Shown one piece after another: positions 45,963 through 57,315 of a stretch of DNA of 64,000 nt. The stretch spans positions 1,488,001 to 1,552,000 of the forward strand of contig RCSZ01000003.1 of assembly GCA_014898425.1 (NCBI GenBank). Direction: 5' to 3'. How positions within the stretch are numbered: position 1 is the first letter of the stretch; every line of letters begins with the position of its first letter. The DNA is from Botryotinia globosa (taxonomy: Eukaryota; Ascomycota; Leotiomycetes; Helotiales; Sclerotiniaceae). Under the pieces are notes generated by a model. The model was not told the origin of the DNA. It saw only the letters and a list, made by a program, of their open reading frames with translations, and made no database searches. Made by a program: the position numbers and the translations under genes.

Positions 45963-48384
45963 GTAAGTGCGACTCCAACATTCCTGCTTAGTCATCTACT
46001 GATTAAGATCAGAGAATATGCCTCCTCGAACCTTTAAACCGTATTCGAAGGCGGCACCTCGGAATTCTCCAATCGTCTCCGACGGGACTAGTCGAGTGGA
46101 GCTGGATATTTTGTGGGCATCCGTGCAGATGAAGGGGTTTGGAGCTAGAGGCGAATTTAGAACAGGGTCAGAATTCTCAGGTGCAAAGATTGGTCATGAA
46201 TCGCTGCTGTAATCATACAAGCATACTTGGGAGTTCATGGGACAATATCTCATTGTGTTGTTACTTTTGGGGGGTTTCCGTTCTGCTGTGGTAGATTTTA
46301 GTCGACACTTTTTTTCCTAATTACAATCGTCTTTCTTTGAATCATATTGAATGTAGCAACATGCATGTGAAGAGTGCACAAGTGAGGTCAATTTTACCAA
46401 ATATATCAGCCAATACAGTTTTGAACAATTCGATTGTTCCACTGCCTTTTCACCAAAGTACGTCCTCATGTCCGACTCTCTTTTCTTCCGCAATTCTGCC
46501 AATCAAAAGTGTGGCAAAAAAGATCATGTACGCTAGCTATGGAGTAAAACTTGAGTGAGGTTGAACAATTTGCCGTGCGGCTTTCTTTGTGTAACTACAG
46601 GCCCCCTGAGAGAGCGCGACACCCGCCGTCTTCGACTGACTGATAGTCTTATCAGTCGTATTGCGGCTAATATCCCGCAAGTAACGGGCAACGAATGTGA
46701 CATGGGCAATCACCGATCGATAAGAAAGGGGAAGAAGCGCGGTTGAGATTCCAGGACCAGGGATGCAAATCCTTGCATTTTACATGCAGCTATATTCAAT
46801 CATGTGATAAGGCTGGTCAGAAATCAGGCAATTGCCAGTGGAGGCCTAATCCTAGTTTTCTTTTGGACCGGATATTTCCCTTTCTAGTGCTGACAATGCA
46901 GAGAGCAACCACATCTGCGATGTCGCTATCAATGGACCTCGAAAAATTGGCAGTTCTCGGTCGTGTCCTTCCATTCACAGAGTAGCAAGTGAAGATAGGT
47001 ATGTCATAACGCGTCTACCGCCTAAAATAGAGTGGATTGGCGAAGGAGAATTCTTTTGAGTAGAGATTCTACACCACTCAAACCCGTAGTGATGATGGCC
47101 AAAACTCAGCTATCAGCCAAGTTGTGGAGCTGTGATACCATCGGGAGTAGAAGAGCGGCACGTACTTACGAGGAACGAAACTCAATGTGACAAGAATATA
47201 AAGTGTTATATGCGAATTGAGGAAAGTACCCATCTTCCTATATGCAACATCGTGGCATTTTGAGATGACCCTCTCAAGGTAGATAGAACATGATGAGTCG
47301 AAAATTCGAAATAAACAGAAGGTCTCCTTGATGCCTAGCCTTCAAGGCCCAGGGGCATCAGACGAAATTTTTACATGTAATGTCGTAAGGTTAATGTGAT
47401 GAATTGTGCAGGGTAAGGTTATCCTTGCTAAGTGTGAGCCCAAGGTCTGCCCGCTTATGCCGTCAAAAAGTTTTGCAGGGGAAAGCGCCGGCTAATTAGA
47501 CGCAGACTGGCGCCAAATAAATCACACGACAGAGAAGCTGAAGATAACTGCATACAAACTAATGCAGGTATATTACTCCATACGTTCTGGTGTCAAACTC
47601 ATACCAAACCAAGAGTCCATAGACAGATGTCATTCTGAAACCTTTATGTGATAGTTTATTGTCTTGCGTTTCAAGCAACGTCATCCATATAACATTACAA
47701 GTTGGATGCTGGGAGCTGCTGCTGTGAAAGGTTTGCGGACGACCCGGACTGGTTCAACTACTAGGTATTCTAATTTCAGGTTTTTTACCCGAAAGGATCT
47801 GGAATTTCGACAATGTACATAGAATTGTGCTGTAACCAGGAACCAAGAAACAAGATAAATGATGGAGCTATCTTTTATTAAAATTTCGAGCGATGTAGAT
47901 CACGACTAGGATTCTCCTTGATCTATTTTCCATCAGCTCGTATATTGATATTTATGGAGTAGTCGAACAATCAAATTATCCGCGGATGTAATAATACGTG
48001 AGAGGAATGAAGCATAGGTAAAAATTAGTAAGATCGAAAGAGGAAGCCGGAAGTGCGGAGTTAGTAAGCATTGGTGAGTAGCAACGGACTGCCGCTATAG
48101 TAGTTGGATGCTGCTGCTTTAATAACTTCCCCATCTAGATGTCCATCCTCGTCTACAAAGCACAAAATACATGTAGGGCATGAACAACAGTGTTAAATAA
48201 TACCACTGCAACAAATAGAAGGTAACAATAGTTCCTCTCTTTTCTTGCTTCTCTCCGTCCAATCAGCAAAAGGGATGTTCGTTATTTGAAGCCGACAAAA
48301 ACATTTATTCAATTGCGTCATCACCATAAATCAACATTGTTGAGTGATTGATCGTATTGGAAGAAGAAGAAAATTCATTGCCAA
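45963..48384. other. Gene-poor region upstream of mdm12
   Basis: Frames up to 80 codons only, with no recognisable products, repeats or RNA genes. The last 150 nt are the presumed mdm12 promoter and leader. Confidence 0.4.
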
Positions 48385-49680
48385 ATGTCTATCGACCTGA
48401 ATTGGGAGACATTGACTACCGGGCCAGATGGGATTGCCCTCGCAGAAAGGATCCGAGACTTTGTACACACCAAGTTCCAGACCGTGACTTTGCCCCGCTT
48501 CATCAAGGGTGTTAAAGTACACACATTTGAATTTGGCTCAATTGCTCCAGAGGTTGAACTAAAAGATATTTGCGATCCATTGCCTGATTTCTACGAAGAT
48601 ATCGATGACGAATATGTAGAAGATGACGAAGACGAAGAGAACTCTGAGAACTCTCAAATTGATGGGGAGAATGAAGCCGCCAAGACTTTGCGAGAAAGAA
48701 GGAGGATGGATCGCGTAGAGAGGACGGCAAATGGTTCATCACATACTTCGACCCCTCCTGCATATATTGACACACGATATCCTGGACTGCGATCAATGCA
48801 AGCTTCTGGTGACACCGGAAGTCCCTTTTTAGGTGTTAGCACACCTGGTATTCCAGGTGGAACATCAAATTTGAGTTATTTCCATTCTCAATTGGCCAGT
48901 GGATTATCTGGTACTCAAACCCCACTAGCCGCGGTTGCCGGTGCACATCTACCTCAAGGATGGCCGGACCGACCTAGCCCATCTCTACACCTATCCGCGC
49001 TCCGTAATCAATCTCATACGCCTTTATCTCATACGGCGAGTGAAAGGTCCATGACTCCTCCGCAAATTGCGGATCTGAATCAGCAATCGCTACGCGAGAA
49101 GGCCAGTGTATCCACTCTCGCTGCTTCGTCTTCAACAACTAGACCAGTAACTCGAGACGGCGCCCCCGAAGAAACGATACTAGAGGAAGACGTTGGCGAA
49201 AACGAAGAGCCAACTTCACCACCGCGGAGATTTCGAGAGCCCAAGGTGGAAGATCTTCAGACTGTATTCCGAGTCCGATACTCTGGAAATATCCGACTTT
49301 CACTCACGGTAGATATCTTACTTGACTACCCTATGCCAAGCTTCGTGGGTATTCCTGTGAAATTGAACATCACGGGGCTCTCGTTTGACGGGGTTGCTGT
49401 TCTGGCATACATCCGCAAGAGAGCTCATTTCTGTTTCCTATCGCCTGAAGATGCATATGCTGCTATTGGTGCAGATGAGAAAGACGCAGATGCTTCGGCT
49501 GGCATGAAAATGGGAGCTCTTCTGCACGAGATCAAGGTTGAGAGCGAAATTGGGCAAAGGGAGAATGGCAAGCAAGTACTCAAGAATGTGGGTAAGGTGG
49601 AAAAGTTTGTCCTTGAGCAAGTCAGACGCATCTTCGAGGATGAATTTGTGTACCCTAGTTTCTGGACATTTCTGGTGTAA
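48385..49680 (+). CDS. mdm12: Mdm12, ERMES complex subunit
   Basis: Mdm12 is the cytosolic linker of the ER-mitochondria encounter structure, moving phospholipids between the two organelles with Mmm1 and Mdm34 and keeping mitochondrial shape. It is a single exon of 431 residues, the usual length for filamentous fungi. The SMP lipid-binding domain is split. The first part (residues 1-70) reads [16 protein letters not shown] and ends [23 protein letters not shown]. An acidic loop (about 70-98) and a long Ser/Pro-rich insert (100-290) follow. The second part (about 295-431) includes [23 protein letters not shown] and ends near [19 protein letters not shown]. The stop lies 266 nt from the stop of the opposing vps28 gene. 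Confidence 0.95.
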   Translation: MSIDLNWETLTTGPDGIALAERIRDFVHTKFQTVTLPRFIKGVKVHTFEFGSIAPEVELKDICDPLPDFYEDIDDEYVEDDEDEENSENSQIDGENEAAKTLRERRRMDRVERTANGSSHTSTPPAYIDTRYPGLRSMQASGDTGSPFLGVSTPGIPGGTSNLSYFHSQLASGLSGTQTPLAAVAGAHLPQGWPDRPSPSLHLSALRNQSHTPLSHTASERSMTPPQIADLNQQSLREKASVSTLAASSSTTRPVTRDGAPEETILEEDVGENEEPTSPPRRFREPKVEDLQTVFRVRYSGNIRLSLTVDILLDYPMPSFVGIPVKLNITGLSFDGVAVLAYIRKRAHFCFLSPEDAYAAIGADEKDADASAGMKMGALLHEIKVESEIGQRENGKQVLKNVGKVEKFVLEQVRRIFEDEFVYPSFWTFLV

Positions 49681-49946
49681 CGTTTCAAGGGGAATCAAAT
49701 GACATTCACCAACAACTTTGCCAATCCAAGATTATCAATCATCAACTCGATCATCCAAGCGGGTTGGAAATCAGCACAGCTCAATGTGAGAATCTACAAA
49801 GCCTAAGATTAAATCAAGTCGGCTTGTGAATTATATGATGAGAGGAATCCAGAGCCCCTCGTCCAGTCGAGCCCCTATCCGCAAAATAGATATCGCTTGG
49901 TAATTAGCCTTTACACCAATGGCTCCTGTAACAACCTGGCAGACGT

Positions 49947-50767
49947 CTAAGCTAAGGTCGCCTTGAATCCTTGATATGCCGAATTCATGTCCAATTCCAA
50001 TTCTCGCGCTTTATCCTCACTGACCTCCTCCGTTGCCCTCATTTGATTCAAAGCAATGAGCCACTGAACAATCTTCCCCCTGCCCTCAAAGTCTTTGTCC
50101 GTAACCTTGTTTACACTTTGTATGACATCTGACAGTAGCGGATGTAGTTGATCCTTCGCTAATAATCCCAATTTAAGTGCATCCAAAAATGTTATGAAAT
50201 CCTGTGTCGCTTCGAGAATTAACGTTCCGTTAGTACCGCTGTTGTTTGAAGTGGAGGCATTATGTGATGGTGCAGTAACGGTGCTAGGTAATCCAATTCG
50301 GAGTCTTTCCGTGGCTCTTGGGACATCTATCTGTAAAGAGTCGCACTCAGTTATCACATATTGAAAATCGAAGTTCCGGAATATACACACATCCCATTCA
50401 TTCTTGAAGGTCTCTAAATCCACAAACTCCCTAGCTACACTTTCGTCTGTTAATATAGCTTTGTATTGCTTCAACAATCGGTCGCAAGTCTCAGTGTAAT
50501 CTGATTCTGGAATCGCATCCTTAAGATAGGCTCTTTCGAGTTGATCTAAAGTGATTATGATACTGAACACTTCTGCAAGTGAGTCTTGAAGGTCGCGCTC
50601 TGCTCTAGACTCGGCGAGCTTCACTTCCTGAATTTTGGAATGAGCTGGGGCATTCTCAAACAGAGTGAGATATTCACCTCATCCAAATTTATGGTTGCAG
50701 ATAATGCTGTGTTCGGTATATAACTATGAGGTGTAGGCGCATACGCCGGTTGTCTGTTTTGATACAT
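49947..50767 (-). CDS. vps28: Vps28, ESCRT-I subunit
   Basis: Vps28 is the ESCRT-I subunit that links the Vps23/Vps37 core to ESCRT-II during sorting of ubiquitinated membrane proteins into multivesicular bodies. Exons are 50767-50678, 50627-50391 and 50330-49947, giving about 236 residues, the normal family length. The N-terminus is MYQNRQPAYAPTPHSYIPN. The core helices begin at EVKLAESRAERDLQDSLAEVF and contain ITLDQLERAYLKD. The family hallmark PRATERLRIGLP follows intron 2, and the C-terminal four-helix bundle begins near ILEATQDFITFLDALKLG. Intron 2 is exactly 60 nt and stop-free in frame; I treat it as an intron because it would break WD-x-DVPRATERL and has GTGTGT and TTACAG ends. Confidence 0.93.
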
Positions 50768-51203
50768 GTTGTTTATGTAGTTCGATTAATGTCTTCAATG
50801 AGCTTGGGGGGGGGGTCTATCGCAGGTTGTTGGTGGGGGAAAGCTTAGGCTGTCGCAATCGCGTCTGCTGTGTAACGAGTAACATTTTGTAGCCATGAAA
50901 ACCCCGAATTAATGTATAAGACAAGTTTCGTATGTGGATGTCCGTCAAGATATCATTATCAACGTTGAATTCTATCAAGAAGCTAATATATCGAAGAGTT
51001 CAAGGTATTTTGGATAACTGCTTTGCTGCAAGAAAGATTACCTTGGTTGTGTTGATTAATTGAAGGTTCCTAGTAGAAGCTGTGGGACTCTCACCGCTTT
51101 TGATATGCTATATCGGTACTAGCTTATCGCCGTAAAGATTTCCATCTCAAAAAAATCTTAGAATTTATTTTGCAACTTTACTATCAAAAACTCCAATTCA
51201 ACC
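50768..51203. promoter_or_regulatory. Divergent promoter vps28 / noc2
   Basis: Of the 436 nt between two starts pointing apart, a run of ten Gs lies about 40 nt upstream of vps28. The last 60 nt before noc2 are A/T-rich with AAAAAATC-like tracts, as common ahead of fungal ribosome-assembly genes. Confidence 0.45.
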
Positions 51204-53540
51204 ATGGCGAAAAGTACTAAAAAGTCCACTCGTAAATTCGAGAAGAATCATCTCAAGGATACATTGGAAAAGCGTAAAGATGGCGCAAAGTATAAGCAAA
51301 GACAACAAATGAAAGCAAAGCGAACCGCTCGAAATGCTAAGGATGCCGAATTCTTGGGAGGAAAAGAGGACGGGGAGGAAGGTTCAAAGCCTAAACCATC
51401 TGCGAAAGAGGATGCATTGGGAAAGATGAGCGTCGATGATTTCTTTCAAGGTGGTTTTGAAGTTCCAGCCAAGCTCGAGAAAAAATCGAAAGCAAAGAAG
51501 GGAGCAGAGAAGTTAGGAAAGAGGAAGAGAACCGAGCCTGAGGAAGAGGAAGAAGAAGAGGAAGAATCATCCGATGATTCAATTGGAGAGGCGCCAGTAA
51601 TGAGCGACAGTGAAGACGGCAATGATGACAATGACGAAGGAATGACTGGTATGAGCAAGAGTGCTATGGATGCGCTCGCTGAGAAGGACCCGGAGTTTTA
51701 TAAATATCTCAAAGAGAACGACCCGGAAGCCTTGGATTTCGAAGACGATGCAGACTTTGCCGAAGTTGACGAGTTGAGTGGTGAAGAAGATGAACAACCA
51801 AAAAAGAAGAAACAAAAGAAGTCAAAAAAGGCAAAGAAAGAGGAGGTCGCAGAGGTAGAAGAGGAGGAGGCGCAAGAAGAAGAAGCTGAAGAGGAAGATG
51901 CCTCTGAAGTCACTAAAGCAATGGTCACAAAGTGGACCAAAGCAATGTCTGAACAGAAGTCTCTACGGGCCATGCGACAAGTTGTTCTGGCTTTTAGAGC
52001 AGCCTCGCACGTCAATGAAGACGATGGAAAGGAATACAAATACTCGATAACGAATCCTGAAGTCTATCACGAGCTCTTGCTTGCTGCCTTGAAGCAAGTT
52101 CCCGAGGTTCTCAATCATCATCTTCCGGTCAAGGAGAGTGCTGCTGGCAAAGTCCGAGTATCAACAGATTCGAAAAAGTTCAAGACACTATCGCCCCTCT
52201 TGCGATCTCACATCACTTCTGTTCAACATCTCCTCGCTTCGCTATCTGATGCCTCTACCCTTAAACTTACACTTTCCTCGGTCATACCACTTCTTCCATA
52301 TCTCTTATCTTTCAAAAAGGTTCTCAAGAATGTCGTCAAAACCGTGGTAGACATTTGGTCCGATGCCTCGAGCACAGAAGCAACCCGAATCACTGCTTTC
52401 TTGGTTATTCGACGTCTCGCAATAATTGGTGATGCTGGACTACGGGAAGCCGTTATGAAAACAGTATACCAAGGTCTGCTCAAGGGAAGCCGAAATACCA
52501 CTATTCATACTATTCAGGGAATAAATCTTATGAAGAACTCCGCCGCTGAATTATGGGGAATCGATCAAGGTGTTGGATATACAACCGGTTTCACATTTAT
52601 TCGTCAACTAGCAATTCATTTGCGAAGCAGCATCACAAACAATCAAAAGGAATCATACAAACAAGTCTACAATTGGCAATACGTCCACTCTCTTGATTTC
52701 TGGTCGACTGTGCTAGCTGAGCATTGCAATTCCCTAAAGGAGGCTGAAACAGGAAAAGAGTCTCAACTTCGACCACTCATATACCCAACTGTTCAAGTCA
52801 CCCTTGGAGCTATGCGTCTTATTCCAACTTCCACTTATTTCCCACTCCGATTCCACTTAATCCGTTCGTTACTTCGACTCTCGCGAGCCACTGGAACATA
52901 CATTCCTTTAGCATCTGTATTACTCGAGGTCCTTAACTCCGCAGAAATGAAGAAGCCCCCAAAGCCAAGCACATCTAAATTCTTCGACTTCACATCCAAT
53001 TTCAAGGCTCAAAAGTCTTACCTTCGTACACGAGTTTACCAAGATGGTATTGGAGAGCAGGTGGCTGAATTACTTGCCGAGTTTTTTGTCCTCTGGTCTA
53101 CTAGCATTGCACTCCCAGAACTAACATTACCGGTTGTCGTAATGTTAAAGCGATGGCTCAAAGATGCTTCGAACAAGAGCTCCGGAAACAAGAACAGCAA
53201 AGTAAACTCCATGTTTGTGCTCCTCATTCAAAAATTAGAAGCAAACTCGAAATGGATCGAGGGAAAGAGAGCTAAGGTTGAGTTCGCACCCAACGATCGA
53301 GCTGGAGTAGATGGCTTCTTGAAAGGATTCGAATGGGAAAAGACTCCACTGGGAGCATTTGTTGTTGGACAAAGAAAGCAGAGAGAGGAGAAGGCGAAGA
53401 TGTTGGAAGAAGGCAGAAGGGAAGAAGACAGAAAGAGAAAGTTGGAACGAGAGCAGGAAAAGGAAATGGGAGGTAGTGATGATGATTCTGAGGTGGATGA
53501 AGAAGAAGACTCCGAGGCCGGCTTTGATGATGAAGAGTAA
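51204..53540 (+). CDS. noc2: Noc2, nucleolar complex protein for 60S assembly
   Basis: Noc2 pairs with Noc1 in the nucleolus and then with Noc3 in the nucleoplasm to move pre-60S ribosomal particles toward export. It is a single exon of 778 residues. The basic N-terminus (MAKSTKKSTRKFEKNHL) is followed by acidic and lysine-rich stretches (about residues 100-240, EEEEEEEESSDDS and PKKKKQKKSKKAKKEE) acting as nuclear/nucleolar signals. From about residue 245 the conserved Noc2 alpha-helical body starts with KWTKAMSEQKSLRAMRQVV and runs through SFKKVLKNVVKTVVDIWS, YVHSLDFWSTVLAEHC and the PLRFHLIRSLLRLSRATGTYIP hallmark. The C-terminus is charged (REEDRKRKLEREQEKE, then Asp/Glu). Intronless, as is frequent for this gene. 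It is divergent to vps28. Confidence 0.95.
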   Translation: MAKSTKKSTRKFEKNHLKDTLEKRKDGAKYKQRQQMKAKRTARNAKDAEFLGGKEDGEEGSKPKPSAKEDALGKMSVDDFFQGGFEVPAKLEKKSKAKKGAEKLGKRKRTEPEEEEEEEEESSDDSIGEAPVMSDSEDGNDDNDEGMTGMSKSAMDALAEKDPEFYKYLKENDPEALDFEDDADFAEVDELSGEEDEQPKKKKQKKSKKAKKEEVAEVEEEEAQEEEAEEEDASEVTKAMVTKWTKAMSEQKSLRAMRQVVLAFRAASHVNEDDGKEYKYSITNPEVYHELLLAALKQVPEVLNHHLPVKESAAGKVRVSTDSKKFKTLSPLLRSHITSVQHLLASLSDASTLKLTLSSVIPLLPYLLSFKKVLKNVVKTVVDIWSDASSTEATRITAFLVIRRLAIIGDAGLREAVMKTVYQGLLKGSRNTTIHTIQGINLMKNSAAELWGIDQGVGYTTGFTFIRQLAIHLRSSITNNQKESYKQVYNWQYVHSLDFWSTVLAEHCNSLKEAETGKESQLRPLIYPTVQVTLGAMRLIPTSTYFPLRFHLIRSLLRLSRATGTYIPLASVLLEVLNSAEMKKPPKPSTSKFFDFTSNFKAQKSYLRTRVYQDGIGEQVAELLAEFFVLWSTSIALPELTLPVVVMLKRWLKDASNKSSGNKNSKVNSMFVLLIQKLEANSKWIEGKRAKVEFAPNDRAGVDGFLKGFEWEKTPLGAFVVGQRKQREEKAKMLEEGRREEDRKRKLEREQEKEMGGSDDDSEVDEEEDSEAGFDDEE

Positions 53541-54526
53541 ACCTTGGTACTTGTTATTGTTGTTATTTCGGAAAAGTGTTGGGAATATCTATCTCGGGAG
53601 TTTTGGTGGCCAAAGATTGCATACCTCTATGAAGGGTATGTTGTATGACCAGCATTAGATGTGAAGCTATAGCCTAGTCTTGAAATGAATTCGTATTAAT
53701 GCAACTGGCCATGGCCAACGATTTCTTGTCTGCGATCAGTCTACGCAGAGCACTTGGTGAATGAATGTTGTAAGCAGTTATGAAGTGTGTCCAGACTACA
53801 CGAGTAAGTGAGCCCTTGATCGTTGCGTTGATTTGTGCAGGTTTCCGAAACCAATACTGGAATTCCAGGTATCTACTCCGTAGGCACTTTTCCATCTCCA
53901 TCGCTTAAGATGGATAGCCAATCAACTCTCGCGTGCGAATTTCATGATTTATGATTGGTCGGTGCGAGAACAAACACTAAAGCTTCCAATGACCCTTTTA
54001 ATGCTTTGCTTTTATGCACATGTTTACTTGGTACGGACTACCTCCAATCAATTTTCTAAACATAGGAGTAGGGGGTCTAATTCAATTCCCTAAGGTTTTC
54101 ACTAAACGACCAGATGATCATAGGTAGATCATAGTGGAAGCCGTTCAAGTACGAAAATCCCCGGAATCATTGCCTCTTTCACTGAACGAGGTGGCCTATG
54201 AGACGCGGACCCCGAAGGCTATCTTCATACTAACGTAGTGGGACCCTTGATGCAATTTGCTATGCAGGAACTTCAGTTTGACAGTCGCCCATGTGGTAGC
54301 TCGATAGGTTGATCAGCTTCTTGAACAACTTGAGTTAAATGGAGCACCGTTATTGCTTCATCGGGTAATGAGGGGTATTGATACTGATAATCATGGAAGA
54401 TTGATCATGCTAGATATTTTACATACTCTTACCCCTCATCTTTCTTTTTTCGCTCCTGTTGTCATTATCGATCCTTACTATCAACTACGTACAAGATCTT
54501 TTTGCCCAAAGTAATGAGAGACTACC
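53541..54526. other. Intergenic noc2 - bta1
   Basis: About 1 kb between genes on the same strand: the noc2 3' UTR, then the bta1 promoter. Possible CT-rich leader at 54425-54480. No gene or RNA is seen. Confidence 0.45.
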
Positions 54527-57315
54527 ATGGCTTCTCTTACCCTTAACATTTTAAGAGAGCCTCAGAATCAAATCTTCACCACAGTGGTGGTTTTATTCTT
54601 CTTCATTGCTGTCATTTTCTTCGCGAGAAATGCTTCTCTTTACCCCAAGAACTCGACACAAGATGAAGAAAATCCCAGTGCTTTGAAATCCTTTTTGAGA
54701 TTTTTCTATGCGTCATTTCTCAAACCGCATAATGGAGATGGTACCGAAAATGGCCAACAAGATGCACTGGAAAGTTTCTACAAAGCACAGGCGGGAGTGT
54801 ATGATGCGACAAGGAAGAGGTTGTTGAGGGGGAGAAAAGATATGCTGGCGTTGGTGGCGGCGCAATTGGTCAATAAGGCGAGCAGGGAACGTACTCATGA
54901 TACGAAACGCATTTGGGTTGATGTGAGTTTTTTCTTAGCTCAGGAAATGCCAAAGATGGCACTTTTTCAAAACCACGACCTTGTGAGATACACAAAATGC
55001 TAATAATCACGAGTAGATTGGCGGCGGCACTGGATGGAATATCGAAGCGATGTCTGAATATGTCTCGGTTCCAGAGTTCTTCTCTAGCGTTTATCTTGTT
55101 GATTTTTCTCCCAGTCTATGTGACGTCGCACGAAAGAGATTCAAGCGACTTGGCTGGAAAAATGTTAAAGTTGTATGTCAGGATGCTCGCACATTTCGGC
55201 TAGAAGACCATGAAGATATTGATCTTGAAGTTGCTAATCTCTCGCGGTCGCCTACTTCGAATTATTTCTCGGATTCGAATACTGTTGGCGGTGCGGATCT
55301 CATTACTTTGTCCTACAGCTTATCTATGATTGTGAGTGTTCGACACTTACATTGAGATAGGGTTTTCCAGTTGCTAATCATTTATAGCCTGACTTTTATT
55401 CTGTCATCGACTCTCTTGCCAACTTACTCGCACCCTCGGGAATGATTGGTGTTGTAGACTTCTACGTCCAATCGATTGTGGACCTTAGCTGTAGAAACTA
55501 CACTGGCGGCGTGATAAATCGACATGTGAACTGGTTAGGGAGACTTTTCTGGCGAGCATGGTTCGATGTCGATCGTGTGAATCTAGAGGCTGGTCGTAGA
55601 GATTACCTCGAATATCGATTTGGAACTGTTCTCAGCGCAGACTCAAGAAATAACTTATTGGGATTCATTCCCTACTACATATGGCTTGGATGTCAGAAGA
55701 AACCTGCATCCTCAATCACAGCTCCAAATTATCCACATGAAATGGTTGAACGTCTCGACGCCGCCGCAACAGAATCTCCGTACCTGTCTCCTATCAACCA
55801 TACGAAGACGCTATCCCGCACTGTGGATGGATCAACACTACCAGAGATTCGATCCAAAGCGTTCGAAGCAGCCATCGTCAATCTCTCAGCAAATCTGCCA
55901 CTCCCTTCTTTCTTCTACCAGAACCATCACTGGCGAATCCACTACGATGATCAGCTCAAGAAACACACCCAATTTGGACAGGAATATATCTACGCCTTCA
56001 CTTGGGAAGATACTCGAGTAGACGAACGTCTTCTCAACATTACTCGCGACGATGTTATCCTAGCAATAACAAGCGCAGGTGACAATATTCTCTCTTACGC
56101 CCTCAAATCTCCTCGTCGTATCCACGCTATTGATTTAAACCCCAACCAGAACCACCTTCTCGAATTGAAAGTCGCTTCCTTCGCCGCCCTCCCCTACTCC
56201 GATTTCTGGAAACTTTTCGGTCTTGGAAAACATCCCCAGTTCCGAGACCTACTTCTTACACGTCTCTCGCCTCACATGTCTTCCAGGACGTTCCAATATT
56301 GGCTCGCCCATGCCCACGTCTTTACCACCAGCTCTCGCGGTCTCTATGAAACCGGTGGCTCCCGCCATGCCATCCGCATCATCCGTCTCCTATCCCAAAC
56401 CCTCGGTTTTAGCAACGAAATCAAAACTTTGCTCGCCTCCAAGACCCTCAACGAACAGCGAGAAGTTTGGAAAACAAAAATTCGACCTATAATCATGAGC
56501 CGGATTTTCTCCTACCTCGTCGTATCTCAAGAAACCTTTCTCTGGAAAGCCCTTGGAGTTCCAAAGAATCAGCTCCATATGTTGGAAGCGGATTACATAG
56601 CTTCTGAATCCGTGGCGCGAAATTCTTCGCCCCTAGAACATTCGGAGACTGATTTGAAGAAGAGTAAGGGAAGTGCGGTGTGGGAATACATGATTCAGAC
56701 TCTAGATCCAGTGATTGAAAATTCGTTGATAGGGGAGGATAATCCATATTACTTGGTTTGTCTTCAAGGTTCTTATACTCAGAGATGTCACCCTGATTAT
56801 CTGCGTCCGAAATCGCATCAAAAATTATCTCGTCATGATGCGTTTGACGGGTTGAGAATTCATACGGATGAAATTGATGAAGTGATTCAAAGAATCACGC
56901 CGGGCACGCTTACTATTGCGGTGGTTATGGATAGTATGGATTGGTTTGATCCGGGAGCTGAGGCTGCGGAGAAACAGATCAGGAAGTTGAACCGAGCACT
57001 CAAGATGGGAGGAAGAGTATTATTGAGAAGCGCAGCACTGACGCCATGGTACATTTCCGCGTTCGAAAATTTGGGATTCGTAGGCAAGAGAGTAGGTGCC
57101 AGGATTGGAGGGGCATGTATTGATCGGTTAGTTTCTCGACTTCGTGTTTCTGATCTTATTTACAATGTGCTAACTCAATCAATAGTGTCAATATGTATGC
57201 ATCATGCTACTTGTTGACCAAAGTGGAAGATCTGGAGTCACTGACTCCAACAGCAAGTCCTTCGAGAATTTCGGGTAGACAAGGGTCCATGGAGTTGTGG
57301 AGACTTGAGATCTGA
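54527..57315 (+). CDS. bta1: Betaine lipid synthase (fused BtaB-BtaA type)
   Basis: This enzyme makes the phosphorus-free betaine lipid DGTS from diacylglycerol and S-adenosylmethionine: an aminocarboxypropyl transfer followed by three methylations. Fungi use DGTS to replace phosphatidylcholine when phosphate is short. Exons are 54527-54922, 55017-55331, 55388-57126 and 57186-57315, giving about 859 residues. One N-terminal membrane span (about 17-33, FTTVVVLFFFIAVIFF) suggests ER anchoring. The N-terminal half is the methyltransferase, with SAM motif IGGGTGWN (133-140), VYLVDFSPSLCDVARKRF and ITLSYSLSMIPDFY. The C-terminal half is the DUF3419 BtaA-like part, with AFTWEDTRVDERLL, a second SAM motif ITSAGDNILSYAL (about 464-476) and AIDLNPNQNHLLELK. 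The enzyme order is methyltransferase first, as in other fungal forms I recall. Phosphate control is expected from the family, but I found no clear CACGTG element in the promoter. Confidence 0.93.

Noticed and set aside
46018..46212. A separate 64-residue gene after the Cys-rich protein
   Set aside because: No features of its own; the start falls where an alternative tail exon of the preceding gene would lie.
40000..48300. An intact transposon
   Set aside because: No reverse transcriptase, integrase or transposase motif and no terminal repeats could be read in any frame.
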